DNA of 15,729 nt from SIG299 sp045593825 (GTDB lineage Bacteria; Bacillota; Clostridia; Lachnospirales; Lachnospiraceae). The DNA lies in the NCBI GenBank assembly GCA_045593825.1, contig JAZNXI010000085.1, forward strand, positions 1 to 15,729. Direction: 5' to 3'. Made by a program: the position numbers and the translations under genes. Position 1 is the first letter of the stretch, and every line of letters begins with the position of its first letter. This document shows positions 6,102 through 13,227 of the stretch, one piece after another. The notes under the pieces were generated by a model, which saw only the letters and a list, made by a program, of their open reading frames with translations, was not told the DNA's origin and did not search any database.

Positions 6102-6728
6102 AATAAACTGAAGACCAGGGCTATCCACAGTACCAATGAGGGAAATCGTACATACGGAGTTTCTTACGAAATTTACTCTGGCACTGATGAATGGGTAACC
6201 CGGATTAGTTCTGCGGAAAATGGTTACATTATAGTAACCCGGAATAATATATAAGTAATCGGTGTATTCGCTGTAATCCAGGTCAGAGGCTACCAACTGG
6301 CCGTTGATGTAAATATCTACCGGCTCTAACATGGCATTGACGTTGTAGAATCGTGCCTGTGCCACGGAAGATACGGAAGAGTTTCCGAAAATAGGAGTGA
6401 GCCAGGTGTAGCTCCAGAATACATTATTGTTATTGTTGTTTGGACGGGAAGGTGTAGTTGTGGAGCCGCCGCCTACCGGAGGGAATGGGAAACTTGGAGT
6501 AGAAGGAACAGACGGAGTCTGGGTACCTAAAGGACCTTCACCCGGAGCAGCAGGCTGGTTGTTTTCAGAGCCGATATTCGGGTTTAAATCCGGTGTTGCA
6601 GAGCCTGCAGGACCTTCGCCGGGGGTTGCAGGAACATCATCCTGTTCAAATACCGGAATGCTGGAACGGGTCTGCTTCGGCGCTGCCGGAGCAGTATACT
6701 TATAGTAGTGGGTTTTGCTGTAATCCAT
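6096..6728 (-). CDS. DUF4397 domain protein with Pro/Gly/Asn-rich N-terminal half
   Basis: Function unknown. The C-terminal half (about residues 122-200) matches the DUF4397 pattern: QARFYNVNAMLEPVDIYINGQ, then DYSEYTDYLYIIPGYYNVTIF, then a strand-rich end. This is a small immunoglobulin-like fold common in surface or envelope proteins. The N-terminal half is low complexity: two related units ATPGEGPAGSATP (34-46) and AAPGEGPLGTQTP (60-72) spaced 26 residues (78 bases) apart, a Pro/Ser/Thr stretch, GGGSTTT, and six Asn at 97-102. No signal peptide or membrane segment is seen, so a cytoplasmic or spore-layer location is possible (inference). The start is supported by TGAGG 8 bases upstream on the minus strand. 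It is the only minus-strand gene here, divergent from cls, and its stop codon lies in an inverted-repeat arm. Confidence 0.85.
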   Translation of the reverse strand: MDYSKTHYYKYTAPAAPKQTRSSIPVFEQDDVPATPGEGPAGSATPDLNPNIGSENNQPAAPGEGPLGTQTPSVPSTPSFPFPPVGGGSTTTPSRPNNNNNNVFWSYTWLTPIFGNSSVSSVAQARFYNVNAMLEPVDIYINGQLVASDLDYSEYTDYLYIIPGYYNVTIFRRTNPGYPFISARVNFVRNSVCTISLIGTVDSPGLQFIC

Positions 6729-6761
6729 GGATAAAACCTCAGATTGCTTTGATTCAGTTAC

Positions 6762-6792
6762 AGTATATGCGGAGTTTATAAAAAATTGACAA
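6762..6792 (-). promoter_or_regulatory. Candidate promoter for the DUF4397 gene
   Basis: On the minus strand TTGTCA (6792-6787) and TATACT (6767-6762) are spaced 19 bases, each one mismatch from consensus, giving a leader of about 26 bases. The -10 sits in CATATACT, which also resembles a sigma-E -10 (CATACAnT), but no matching -35 is found for that factor. Confidence 0.45.
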
Positions 6793-6801
6793 TCGGAATA
6801 C

Positions 6802-6830
6802 TGGACTTTTTTGGATATATCATGTACAAT
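6802..6830 (+). promoter_or_regulatory. Candidate promoter for the cls operon
   Basis: TGGACT (6802-6807) and TACAAT (6825-6830) are separated by 17 bases, 19 bases before the cls start codon. The better-looking TTGACA at 6786-6791 has no -10 at a usable distance on the plus strand. It overlaps the minus-strand -35 of the divergent gene. Confidence 0.45.
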
Positions 6831-6848
6831 ACGAAAAGGGTGAAGAAG

Positions 6849-8393
6849 ATGCGAATTATAAACAAATTTTTAAACTTCATATCTAAGCGTGTATTTGTAG
6901 TTGGCCTGATTATACTGCTTCAGATTTTTTGGGGCATCAGTATGCTGACAAAACTGACAAAGTACTCCGGCTCGCTTAATATATTGCTGGCTTTTTTAAG
7001 CATTCTGGCAGTGCTGTATATTATTAACAAGGACGATAATCCTGCTTATAAGCTTGCATGGATTATTCCGATTTTGGTATTTCCGCTGTTTGGCGGTGTT
7101 TTATATCTGCTATTTGGAGATAAGCGTCCTACGAAACGGATGCGTATCCAAATGGATAAGGCATCGGCAAAAATATCTGCCTTTTCCATAGCAGAAGAGG
7201 ATTTACTGGAAGAGGTACAAAAGGAAGATAAAACGGCTTACGGTCAGATGAAATACATCAATGATTTTGCCCATTATCCGGTCTACCGTAATACGGAATC
7301 TTTTTATTATAAAAGCGGTGAAGAATGCTATCCTGTTTTGTTGGAAGAGCTTCGCAAGGCAAAGCACTTCATTTTTATGGAGTACTTTATTGTAGAAGAA
7401 GCCGAAATGTGGGAGGGTATCTTAGAAATATTAAAACAGAAGGCTGCCGAAGGTGTCGAAGTCCGTTTTATGTATGACGATATGGGCTGTGTGGCCCTGC
7501 TTCCGTATAAGTACTATAAAAGGCTGGAAGAATACGGCATTAAGTGTGTGGCGTTTAATCCGGTAATTCCGTTTTTCTCTTTGGTAATGAATCACAGGGA
7601 CCACCGTAAAATTACGGTTGTTGACGGTAATGTGGGCTTTATGGGAGGCTGGAACCTGGCAGATGAGTATATTAATCGCAAGGAACGGTTTGGTTACTGG
7701 AAGGATACCGCAGTTCTGTTAAAGGGTGATGCGGTCTGGAATTTAACTTCCATGTTTTTGGTCAGCTGGAATAGTGTAAAGCATGACAGAGAAGAGGATA
7801 TCCGCCGCTATATGCCGGGAATTCTGGAAACCAATCCGATTATGGCTGCCGGATATGTACAGCCTTATGGTGATTCTCCGTTAGACCGGGAAAATGTTTC
7901 CGAGTCTGTATTTTTAAACATGATAAATACGGCACAGGATTATATTTATATGACAACGCCGTACCTTGTTATTGATAACGAGATGATGACTGCTTTGACT
8001 CTTGCAGCAAAGCGTGGCGTGGATGTGCGTATTGTTACTCCGGGAATTCCGGATAAAAAGTATGTATTTATTCTAACGCAGTCATATTATTCCCAGCTGG
8101 TAAAGGGCGGAGTGAAAATTTATCAATATGATCCCGGATTTGTCCATGCAAAAACTTTTGTGTGTGATGATAAATTTGCCATTGTCGGCACAATTAATTT
8201 AGATTACAGAAGTCTGTATCTTCATTTTGAATGCGGTACGTTCTTTTACCGCACACCGGTAGTGGCAGCTGTTAAGGAAGATTTGTTGGAAATGACGGAA
8301 GTGTCTACCCAACAGACTTATGCCATGACACAAAGAAATGTTTTTAAGAGAATAGCGCAGGCGGTGCTTCGTGTTTTTGCACCACTGATGTAA
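6849..8393 (+). CDS. cls: Cardiolipin synthase, phospholipase D type
   Basis: Integral membrane enzyme that joins two phosphatidylglycerols into cardiolipin plus glycerol (family knowledge). The 514 residues show three hydrophobic segments near 14-34, 41-59 and 70-89, the last two forming the PLDc_N type N-terminus (DDNPAYKLAWIIPILVFPLFGG). Two HKD motifs follow: HRKITVVD at 252-259 with GGWN after it, and HAKTFVCD at 433-440 followed by GTINLDYRSLYLHFE. All six catalytic His, Lys and Asp residues are present, and length is normal. The ATG at 6849 is chosen because AAGGG lies eight bases upstream and the protein then starts near its first membrane segment. The in-frame TTG at 6786 and ATG at 6822 have no ribosome site and fall in the promoter. 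It heads the tight run cls-folD-rimO-pgsA, and PgsA supplies the precursor of its substrate. Confidence 0.93.
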   Translation: MRIINKFLNFISKRVFVVGLIILLQIFWGISMLTKLTKYSGSLNILLAFLSILAVLYIINKDDNPAYKLAWIIPILVFPLFGGVLYLLFGDKRPTKRMRIQMDKASAKISAFSIAEEDLLEEVQKEDKTAYGQMKYINDFAHYPVYRNTESFYYKSGEECYPVLLEELRKAKHFIFMEYFIVEEAEMWEGILEILKQKAAEGVEVRFMYDDMGCVALLPYKYYKRLEEYGIKCVAFNPVIPFFSLVMNHRDHRKITVVDGNVGFMGGWNLADEYINRKERFGYWKDTAVLLKGDAVWNLTSMFLVSWNSVKHDREEDIRRYMPGILETNPIMAAGYVQPYGDSPLDRENVSESVFLNMINTAQDYIYMTTPYLVIDNEMMTALTLAAKRGVDVRIVTPGIPDKKYVFILTQSYYSQLVKGGVKIYQYDPGFVHAKTFVCDDKFAIVGTINLDYRSLYLHFECGTFFYRTPVVAAVKEDLLEMTEVSTQQTYAMTQRNVFKRIAQAVLRVFAPLM

Positions 8394-8430
8394 AACTACA
8401 ATTGTAGAATAAAAAAAGGAGAGAACAAAG

Positions 8431-9273
8431 ATGGCACAGATTATTGACGGAAAGTTAATTTCCGCACAGATTAAGGACGAAGTTAAGGAAGCAGCAGCTA
8501 AGCTTAAGGAACAGGGAAGAGAAGTAACCCTTGCAGTTATCCAGGTAGGTAACGACCCTGCATCTTCCGTTTATGTAGGAAATAAAAAGAAAGCCTGTGA
8601 ATATGTTGGTTTCCGTTCTTTGTCTTACGAATTAGCAGAAGAGACTACAGAGCAGGTATTGCTGGATTTAATTGCAGAATTAAATGATAGAGCAGACGTA
8701 GACGGTATCTTGGTACAGCTTCCGATTCCAAAGCATATGGATGAAGATAAGGTAATTGCAGCTATTTCTCCGGATAAGGATGTTGACGGTTTCCATGCGG
8801 TAAGCGTCGGTCATTTATGGATTGGCAAGGAAGGCTTTGTATCCTGCACTCCTGCAGGTATTATCGAATTATTAAAGCGTTCCGGCATTGAAATGTCCGG
8901 TAAGGAATGTGTGGTTGTTGGCAGAAGCAATATTGTTGGTAAGCCAATGGCAGCCCTGATGCTTAGGGAAAATTCCACAGTAACCGTATGCCATTCCAGA
9001 ACCGTGGACTTAAAAGAAGTTACCAAGAGAGCCGATATTTTAATCGTTGCTATCGGTAAGCCTCAGTTTATTACCGCAGAATACGTTAAGCCGGGTGCAA
9101 CCGTAATTGATGTGGGTATCCACCGTTTAGAAGGTAAAAAGCTTTGCGGTGACGTGGCTTATGCAGAAGTAGAGCCGATTGCCGGTGCTATTACTCCGGT
9201 TCCGGGCGGTGTTGGTCCGATGACCATTGCTATGCTTATGAAGAACTGCTTAGAGGCGGCATTAAGAAAATAA
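8431..9273 (+). CDS. folD: Bifunctional methylenetetrahydrofolate dehydrogenase/cyclohydrolase
   Basis: Cytoplasmic enzyme interconverting 5,10-methylene-, methenyl- and 10-formyl-tetrahydrofolate with NADP, feeding purine and formyl-Met synthesis (family knowledge). The 280 residues match the usual length. The catalytic pattern SVYVGNKKKACEYVG holds Tyr48 and Lys52; DGILVQLPIP (91-100) and DKDVDGFH (Asp119) build the folate site. VVVGRSNIVGKPMA (161-174) is the dinucleotide-binding loop, and PGGVGPMTIAMLM near the C-terminus is the second family signature. AAGGAGAG at 8417-8424 precedes the ATG. It lies 37 bases after cls without a terminator and 31 bases before rimO. The 12-base palindrome CTACAATTGTAG (8396-8407) in the gap with cls has no U tract and is not called a terminator. 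Confidence 0.96.
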   Translation: MAQIIDGKLISAQIKDEVKEAAAKLKEQGREVTLAVIQVGNDPASSVYVGNKKKACEYVGFRSLSYELAEETTEQVLLDLIAELNDRADVDGILVQLPIPKHMDEDKVIAAISPDKDVDGFHAVSVGHLWIGKEGFVSCTPAGIIELLKRSGIEMSGKECVVVGRSNIVGKPMAALMLRENSTVTVCHSRTVDLKEVTKRADILIVAIGKPQFITAEYVKPGATVIDVGIHRLEGKKLCGDVAYAEVEPIAGAITPVPGGVGPMTIAMLMKNCLEAALRK

Positions 9274-9304
9274 AAATTGTATTAGCATTAGAAAGGGTTC
9301 ATAA

Positions 9305-10639
9305 ATGAACGTATTATTTGTATCCTTAGGCTGTGATAAAAATCTGGTAGACAGTGAAGTGATGCTTGGTCTTTTACGGGATAAGGGCTATTCCCTTACC
9401 AACGAAGAGGCGGAAGCAGACATTATTGTGGTAAATACCTGTTGTTTTATTCATGATGCAAAAGAGGAAAGCATCCAGACGATTCTGGAAATGGCAGAGT
9501 ATAAAAAGCTTGGCAGACTGCAGGTGCTTTTGGTGAGCGGTTGTCTGGCGCAGCGTTATCAAAACGAAATCATTAATGAAATTCCGGAGGTGGACGCGGT
9601 TATCGGCACCACAGCCATCGATAAGATTGTAGATGCCATTGAAGATGCCCTGCAGGGAAAAACAACGGAATGTTATGCGGATTTACAGGCATTGCCGCTG
9701 CCAAAAACCAATCGTGTAAATACTACAGGCGGTTATTATTCTTATTTGAAAATAGCAGAGGGCTGTGATAAGTTCTGCACCTATTGTATTATTCCGTCCC
9801 TCCGGGGAAAATTCCGCAGTGTTCCTATGGAACGTCTGCTGGAGGAGGCGAAATTTCTTGCGGAAGGCGGTGTAAAGGAATTAACCTTAATTGCCCAGGA
9901 AACTACCGTATACGGTGTGGATTTGTACGGAAAGAAGATGCTGCCGGAACTTCTTAATAAGCTTTGTGAAATTGAGGGCATCGAATGGATCCGTCTGCTT
10001 TACTGTTATCCGGAAGAAATTACGGATGAACTTATTGAGACAATGAAGCGTCAGCAAAAAATCTGCCACTATCTTGATATGCCAATCCAGCATGCGGCAG
10101 ATTCTGTGTTAAAGCGTATGGGCAGACGCACCAACCGGAAAGAACTGGATGAACTGATTGCCAAGCTTCGTCGGGAGATTCCTGACATTGCCTTGAGAAC
10201 TTCCCTGATTACCGGATTTCCGCAGGAAACAGAAGAGGAGCATCAGGAGCTTTTGGATTTTGTTGAAAAGGCCGGTTTTGAACGTCTTGGTGTATTCACA
10301 TATTCCAAAGAAGAAAATACTGCAGCAGCCCGCATGAAGGGTCAGATTACCAAAAAAGTAAAGGTAAAGCGTCAGAAGGAACTGATGAAACTTCAGCAGA
10401 AGATTTCCAAAAAACGCGGCGAAGAAAAGGTAGGAAGAATTATCCGTGTTATGATTGAAGGAAAGCTGCCGGAGGATGATATTTTTATCGGGCGTTCCTA
10501 CATGGATGCACCGAATGTGGATGGTTTTGTATTTGTACATTCCAAGGACTCTTACCTGTCCGGTGAGTTTGTGGATGTGAAAATAACACAGGCTAAGGAA
10601 TATGACCTGGTTGGTGAAGCAATATCCGATTGGGATTAA
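9305..10639 (+). CDS. rimO: Ribosomal protein uS12 methylthiotransferase
   Basis: Radical-SAM enzyme that adds a methylthio group to a conserved aspartate of ribosomal protein uS12 (family knowledge). The 444 residues begin MNVLFVSLGCDKNLVDSE, the RimO form of the UPF0004 domain, with cluster cysteines Cys10, Cys46 and Cys80. The radical-SAM motif CDKFCTYC gives Cys154, Cys158 and Cys161 for the second 4Fe-4S cluster. The barrel follows (GVKELTLIAQETTVYG, LLYCYPEEI, YLDMPIQHAADSVLKRMGR, TSLITGFPQETEEEH), and a TRAM domain ends the protein (about 375-442). LGCDKN and the C-terminal part point to RimO rather than MiaB or MtaB. AAAGGG at 9292-9297 sits seven bases before the ATG. No terminator separates it from folD or pgsA. 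Confidence 0.95.
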   Translation: MNVLFVSLGCDKNLVDSEVMLGLLRDKGYSLTNEEAEADIIVVNTCCFIHDAKEESIQTILEMAEYKKLGRLQVLLVSGCLAQRYQNEIINEIPEVDAVIGTTAIDKIVDAIEDALQGKTTECYADLQALPLPKTNRVNTTGGYYSYLKIAEGCDKFCTYCIIPSLRGKFRSVPMERLLEEAKFLAEGGVKELTLIAQETTVYGVDLYGKKMLPELLNKLCEIEGIEWIRLLYCYPEEITDELIETMKRQQKICHYLDMPIQHAADSVLKRMGRRTNRKELDELIAKLRREIPDIALRTSLITGFPQETEEEHQELLDFVEKAGFERLGVFTYSKEENTAAARMKGQITKKVKVKRQKELMKLQQKISKKRGEEKVGRIIRVMIEGKLPEDDIFIGRSYMDAPNVDGFVFVHSKDSYLSGEFVDVKITQAKEYDLVGEAISDWD

Positions 10640-10656
10640 ACTATGGAGGAATAATC

Positions 10657-11193
10657 ATGAATTTACCTAATAAAATAACAATTTTCAGAATGTGTATGAT
10701 ACCGGTTTTTCTGGTGTTTTTCTTAATTGATACCATCCCTTACGGAAACTGGATTGCTCTTGGTATTTTTATTATTGCCTGTCTTTCCGATGCGTTGGAC
10801 GGTCATATTGCAAGAAAGCATAATCTTGTAACAAACTTTGGAAAATTTATGGATCCACTGGCGGATAAGCTTTTAGTTTGTACTGCATTGCTTTGTTTTG
10901 TGGAGCAGGGGACTTTAAATCTGATTGTGGCCATTGTGATTGTTGCCAGAGAGTTTATTATCAGCGGTTTCCGCCTGGTGGCTGCAGAGGGAGGCCTTGT
11001 GCTGGCAGCCAGCTATTGGGGCAAGTTTAAGACAGCAACCCAGATGGTAATGTGCTGTCTTTTGATTGTACATTTGGAATATGCCTGGTTTGGTGTATTA
11101 GAAACTGTTTTTATCTGGGCATCCTTTGCACTAACCGTAATTTCCTTGCTGGATTATCTGGTAAAAAATAAGAGCGTTTTAAATACAAAATAG
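10657..11193 (+). CDS. pgsA: CDP-diacylglycerol-glycerol-3-phosphate phosphatidyltransferase
   Basis: Membrane enzyme that makes phosphatidylglycerol phosphate from CDP-diacylglycerol and glycerol-3-phosphate, the committed step to phosphatidylglycerol and cardiolipin (family knowledge). The 178-residue protein starts MNLPNKITIFRM and carries the complete CDP-alcohol phosphotransferase motif: Asp45, Asp48-Gly49, Ala52-Arg53, Gly62, Asp66 and Asp70 (DALDGHIARKHNLVTNFGKF then MDPLADK). Several hydrophobic segments surround it, as in the family. The ATG at 10657 has GGAGGA at 10645-10650; an in-frame TTG at 10630 overlaps rimO and is rejected. The gene starts 17 bases after rimO. Its presence in one operon with cls fits control of anionic phospholipid supply. 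Confidence 0.94.
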   Translation: MNLPNKITIFRMCMIPVFLVFFLIDTIPYGNWIALGIFIIACLSDALDGHIARKHNLVTNFGKFMDPLADKLLVCTALLCFVEQGTLNLIVAIVIVAREFIISGFRLVAAEGGLVLAASYWGKFKTATQMVMCCLLIVHLEYAWFGVLETVFIWASFALTVISLLDYLVKNKSVLNTK

Positions 11194-11242
11194 GCAGAAA
11201 ATCTAATTTTGACACAGGAATAACATAGAAATGACATAGTTT

Positions 11243-11281
11243 CCGGATAAACTCATGGTTAGAAGCGATACTATTATCCGG
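11243..11281 (+). promoter_or_regulatory. Inverted repeat and possible promoter before the GerMN-like gene
   Basis: CCGGATAA (11243-11250) and TTATCCGG (11274-11281) are an exact 8-base inverted repeat whose right arm touches the GGGAGG ribosome site (11280-11285). The same stretch reads GGATA, 17 bases, GATACTA (11267-11273), close to sigma-G/sigma-E promoter patterns, though the leader would be very short. Upstream, TTGACA (11209-11214) is a perfect -35 but its -10 at 17 bases (TGACAT) is poor. Confidence 0.3.
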
Positions 11282-11293
11282 GAGGTGCATATC

Positions 11294-11881
11294 ATGAAAA
11301 TTAAAAATATTATCTATGCCATGCTATGCATTTGTGTTGCTTTTGTAATTTCCGGCTGTGGAAAGGATACTCATGGTCAGCCGGAGCCAACTCCTACACC
11401 TACCGTTGGGGCTTATATCAATGTGCCTTCCAATGCAGAGGGAACACCAATTCCGTTGCCTACTCAGACCGAGCTGGAGCCAACCATTGCCCCGCCGGAA
11501 AATCTGGAGGTTACCATCTATACCTTAAATCCTGATTCTTTAGAAAAAGAAGCGGTAACGGTTTTAGTAACAGTGGAAGATGAGCTTACTCCTGAACTTA
11601 TTGTAGAACAGGTAATTGATGCCATGGAAGACGAAGGATTCTACATTGGTGTCAATGATATTATTATCGAGGGTGAAAGTGTCAGAATAGATTTTAAGTC
11701 CGATGCTGCGCCGGTTATTGATGTGGGGGCTTCTGTAGAAGGTTCTATTATTGACATCCTGGCACAGAGTATTTTGGATAATCTGCCTCAATATAAAAAG
11801 ATTTATATCAGTATTGAAGGCGGCCCATACCATAGCGGACATATTGAATTCGAATTAGATGAAGTATATCTTGGAAGGTAA
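11294..11881 (+). CDS. Small lipoprotein with a GerMN-like domain
   Basis: The 195-residue product has a signal sequence MKIKNIIYAMLCICVAF and a lipobox ISGC with Cys22, so it should be membrane-anchored and extracytoplasmic. A linker rich in Pro and Thr follows (about 29-69, containing PEPTPTPT). A single alpha/beta domain occupies about 71-195. Its end (SIIDILAQSILDNLPQYKKI then EGGPYHSGHIEFELDEVY) resembles the GerMN fold, where a long helix pairs with a strand and a G-x-x-Y-x-S-G turn. From known biology, GerM is a sporulation and germination lipoprotein with two such domains; single-domain relatives also occur outside sporulation, so a spore role is only suggested. I rate the family call as moderate. 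The start is the ATG at 11294 with GGGAGG at 11280-11285; the in-frame ATG at 11255 would bury the signal peptide. Confidence 0.8.
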   Translation: MKIKNIIYAMLCICVAFVISGCGKDTHGQPEPTPTPTVGAYINVPSNAEGTPIPLPTQTELEPTIAPPENLEVTIYTLNPDSLEKEAVTVLVTVEDELTPELIVEQVIDAMEDEGFYIGVNDIIIEGESVRIDFKSDAAPVIDVGASVEGSIIDILAQSILDNLPQYKKIYISIEGGPYHSGHIEFELDEVYLGR

Positions 11882-11910
11882 GCATGGTATTTCGTGCTTA
11901 CCTTTGTTTA
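11875..11910 (+). terminator. Intrinsic terminator overlapping the GerMN-like stop codon
   Basis: AAGGTAAGCA (11875-11884) and TGCTTACCTT (11895-11904) form a perfect 10-bp stem with a 10-base loop, followed by TTTGTTTATG. The TAA stop (11879-11881) lies in the left arm. It separates this gene from the downstream flavoprotein gene. Confidence 0.75.
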
Positions 11911-11936
11911 TGTAAATAAAAAATCCGGGAGGATCT

Positions 11937-13175
11937 ATGAGTAAAGTTATTGTAGTAGGCGGCGGTGCTGCCGGTATGATGGCGGCCATTGCGGCGGCAG
12001 AAAACGGAAATGAAGTTCATTTATATGAAAAAAATGAAAAGCTTGGTAAAAAGCTGTTTATCACCGGAAAGGGCCGGTGTAATATCACCAATGCCTGTGA
12101 TATGGAAGACTTAATGAAACAGATTGTTACCAATTCCCGGTTTTTATACAGTGCCTTCCATACCTTTGACAATATGGCAGTTATGGATTTTTTTGATCGT
12201 ATCGGTTTGGAAATTAAAACAGAGCGTGGCATGAGAGTGTTTCCTCAGTCCGACCATTCTTCCGACGTTATTAAGGTGTTGCAGCGTTATATGGAACAAT
12301 TGGGAGTTCACATTAACCTGAATAGTGAGGTTAAAAACATCGTATCGGAAGACGGAAGTTTTAAACATATTGTTTATGGAACCCGCAACGAGAAGGTTAC
12401 AGCCGATGCCTGTATTGTGGCAACCGGTGGACTTTCTTACCAGAGTACCGGTTCTACCGGCGATGGTTACCGTTTTGCAAAGCAAATGGGACATACCGTA
12501 ACAAAGCTTTCACCTTCTTTAGTTGCTTTAAATGTAAAAGAAGAGTTTGCGCCACGGCTTATGGGACTGACGCTGAAAAATGTGGAATTAAAGTTGTTAC
12601 AGGGGAAAAAGGTGCTTTATTCCGATATGGGTGAAATGCTGTTTACCCATTTTGGTATCAGTGGACCGTTGGTTCTAAGTGCCAGCAGCTATACGGCAGA
12701 GGAACTTTTAAAAGGACATGAACTTCCGGTTGTCCAGGTAGATTTAAAACCTGCTCTTACGGAAGAAATGCTGGATGCCCGCTTGTTGTCCGACTTTGAA
12801 GAAGCCAAAAATAAGAGTTTTAAAAATGCTTTGGATAAGCTTCTTCCGCAGCGTATGATAGAAGTAATTGTAGAGCTGTCCGGAATCGATCCGGATAAAA
12901 AGGTTAATGCGGTTTCCAAGGAAGAACGCCGGCAGCTGGGATATCTGTTAAAGCATTTGACGATGCATGTTTCCGGGCTTCGTGACTACAAAGAAGCGGT
13001 TATTACAAAAGGCGGAATTTCCGTGAAGGATATTGTGCCGTCTACGATGGAATCTAAGCTTGTTTCCGGCCTGTATTTTGTGGGAGAAGTGCTTGACGTA
13101 GATGCCATGACCGGTGGATTTAACCTGCAAATTGCATGGTCTACGGGCTATGCGGCAGGCAGTTCTATATATTAA
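11937..13175 (+). CDS. HI0933-family NAD(P)/FAD-dependent oxidoreductase
   Basis: Flavoprotein of unknown substrate. The 412 residues open with the FAD-binding VIVVGGGAAGMMAA (4-17), then EVHLYEKNEKLGKKLFITGK with GRCNITN (26-52), the signature of the HI0933/YhiN/YtfP family. CIVATGGLSYQSTGSTGDGY (about 158-177) and the closing FVGEVLDVDAMTGGFNLQIA (about 378-397) are also family hallmarks. From known work, family members in gut Clostridia were proposed as bile-acid delta-4,6 reductase (BaiN), while most are housekeeping proteins without a defined reaction. No other bile-acid gene is nearby, so I give no symbol. GGGAGG at 11927-11932 precedes the ATG by four bases. It is followed after 52 bases by cmk with no terminator, so it probably heads the cmk and ispH-rpsA operon. 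Confidence 0.9.
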   Translation: MSKVIVVGGGAAGMMAAIAAAENGNEVHLYEKNEKLGKKLFITGKGRCNITNACDMEDLMKQIVTNSRFLYSAFHTFDNMAVMDFFDRIGLEIKTERGMRVFPQSDHSSDVIKVLQRYMEQLGVHINLNSEVKNIVSEDGSFKHIVYGTRNEKVTADACIVATGGLSYQSTGSTGDGYRFAKQMGHTVTKLSPSLVALNVKEEFAPRLMGLTLKNVELKLLQGKKVLYSDMGEMLFTHFGISGPLVLSASSYTAEELLKGHELPVVQVDLKPALTEEMLDARLLSDFEEAKNKSFKNALDKLLPQRMIEVIVELSGIDPDKKVNAVSKEERRQLGYLLKHLTMHVSGLRDYKEAVITKGGISVKDIVPSTMESKLVSGLYFVGEVLDVDAMTGGFNLQIAWSTGYAAGSSIY

Positions 13176-13227
13176 ATTGTGCTAACACCTGCCTGGCGGC
13201 AGGAATAAATAGAATGGAGAATATTGT

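Noticed and set aside
5830..6102. 90-codon minus-strand frame in the intergenic region
   Set aside because: It runs through several hairpins and a strong terminator, overlaps the DUF4397 stop, and lacks a ribosome site.
8396..8407. CTACAATTGTAG palindrome between cls and folD
   Set aside because: It would form only a 4-bp stem and no U tract follows; too short to claim an operator or terminator.
8394..8430. Folate riboswitch before folD
   Set aside because: The gap is 37 bases, too short for a tetrahydrofolate riboswitch.
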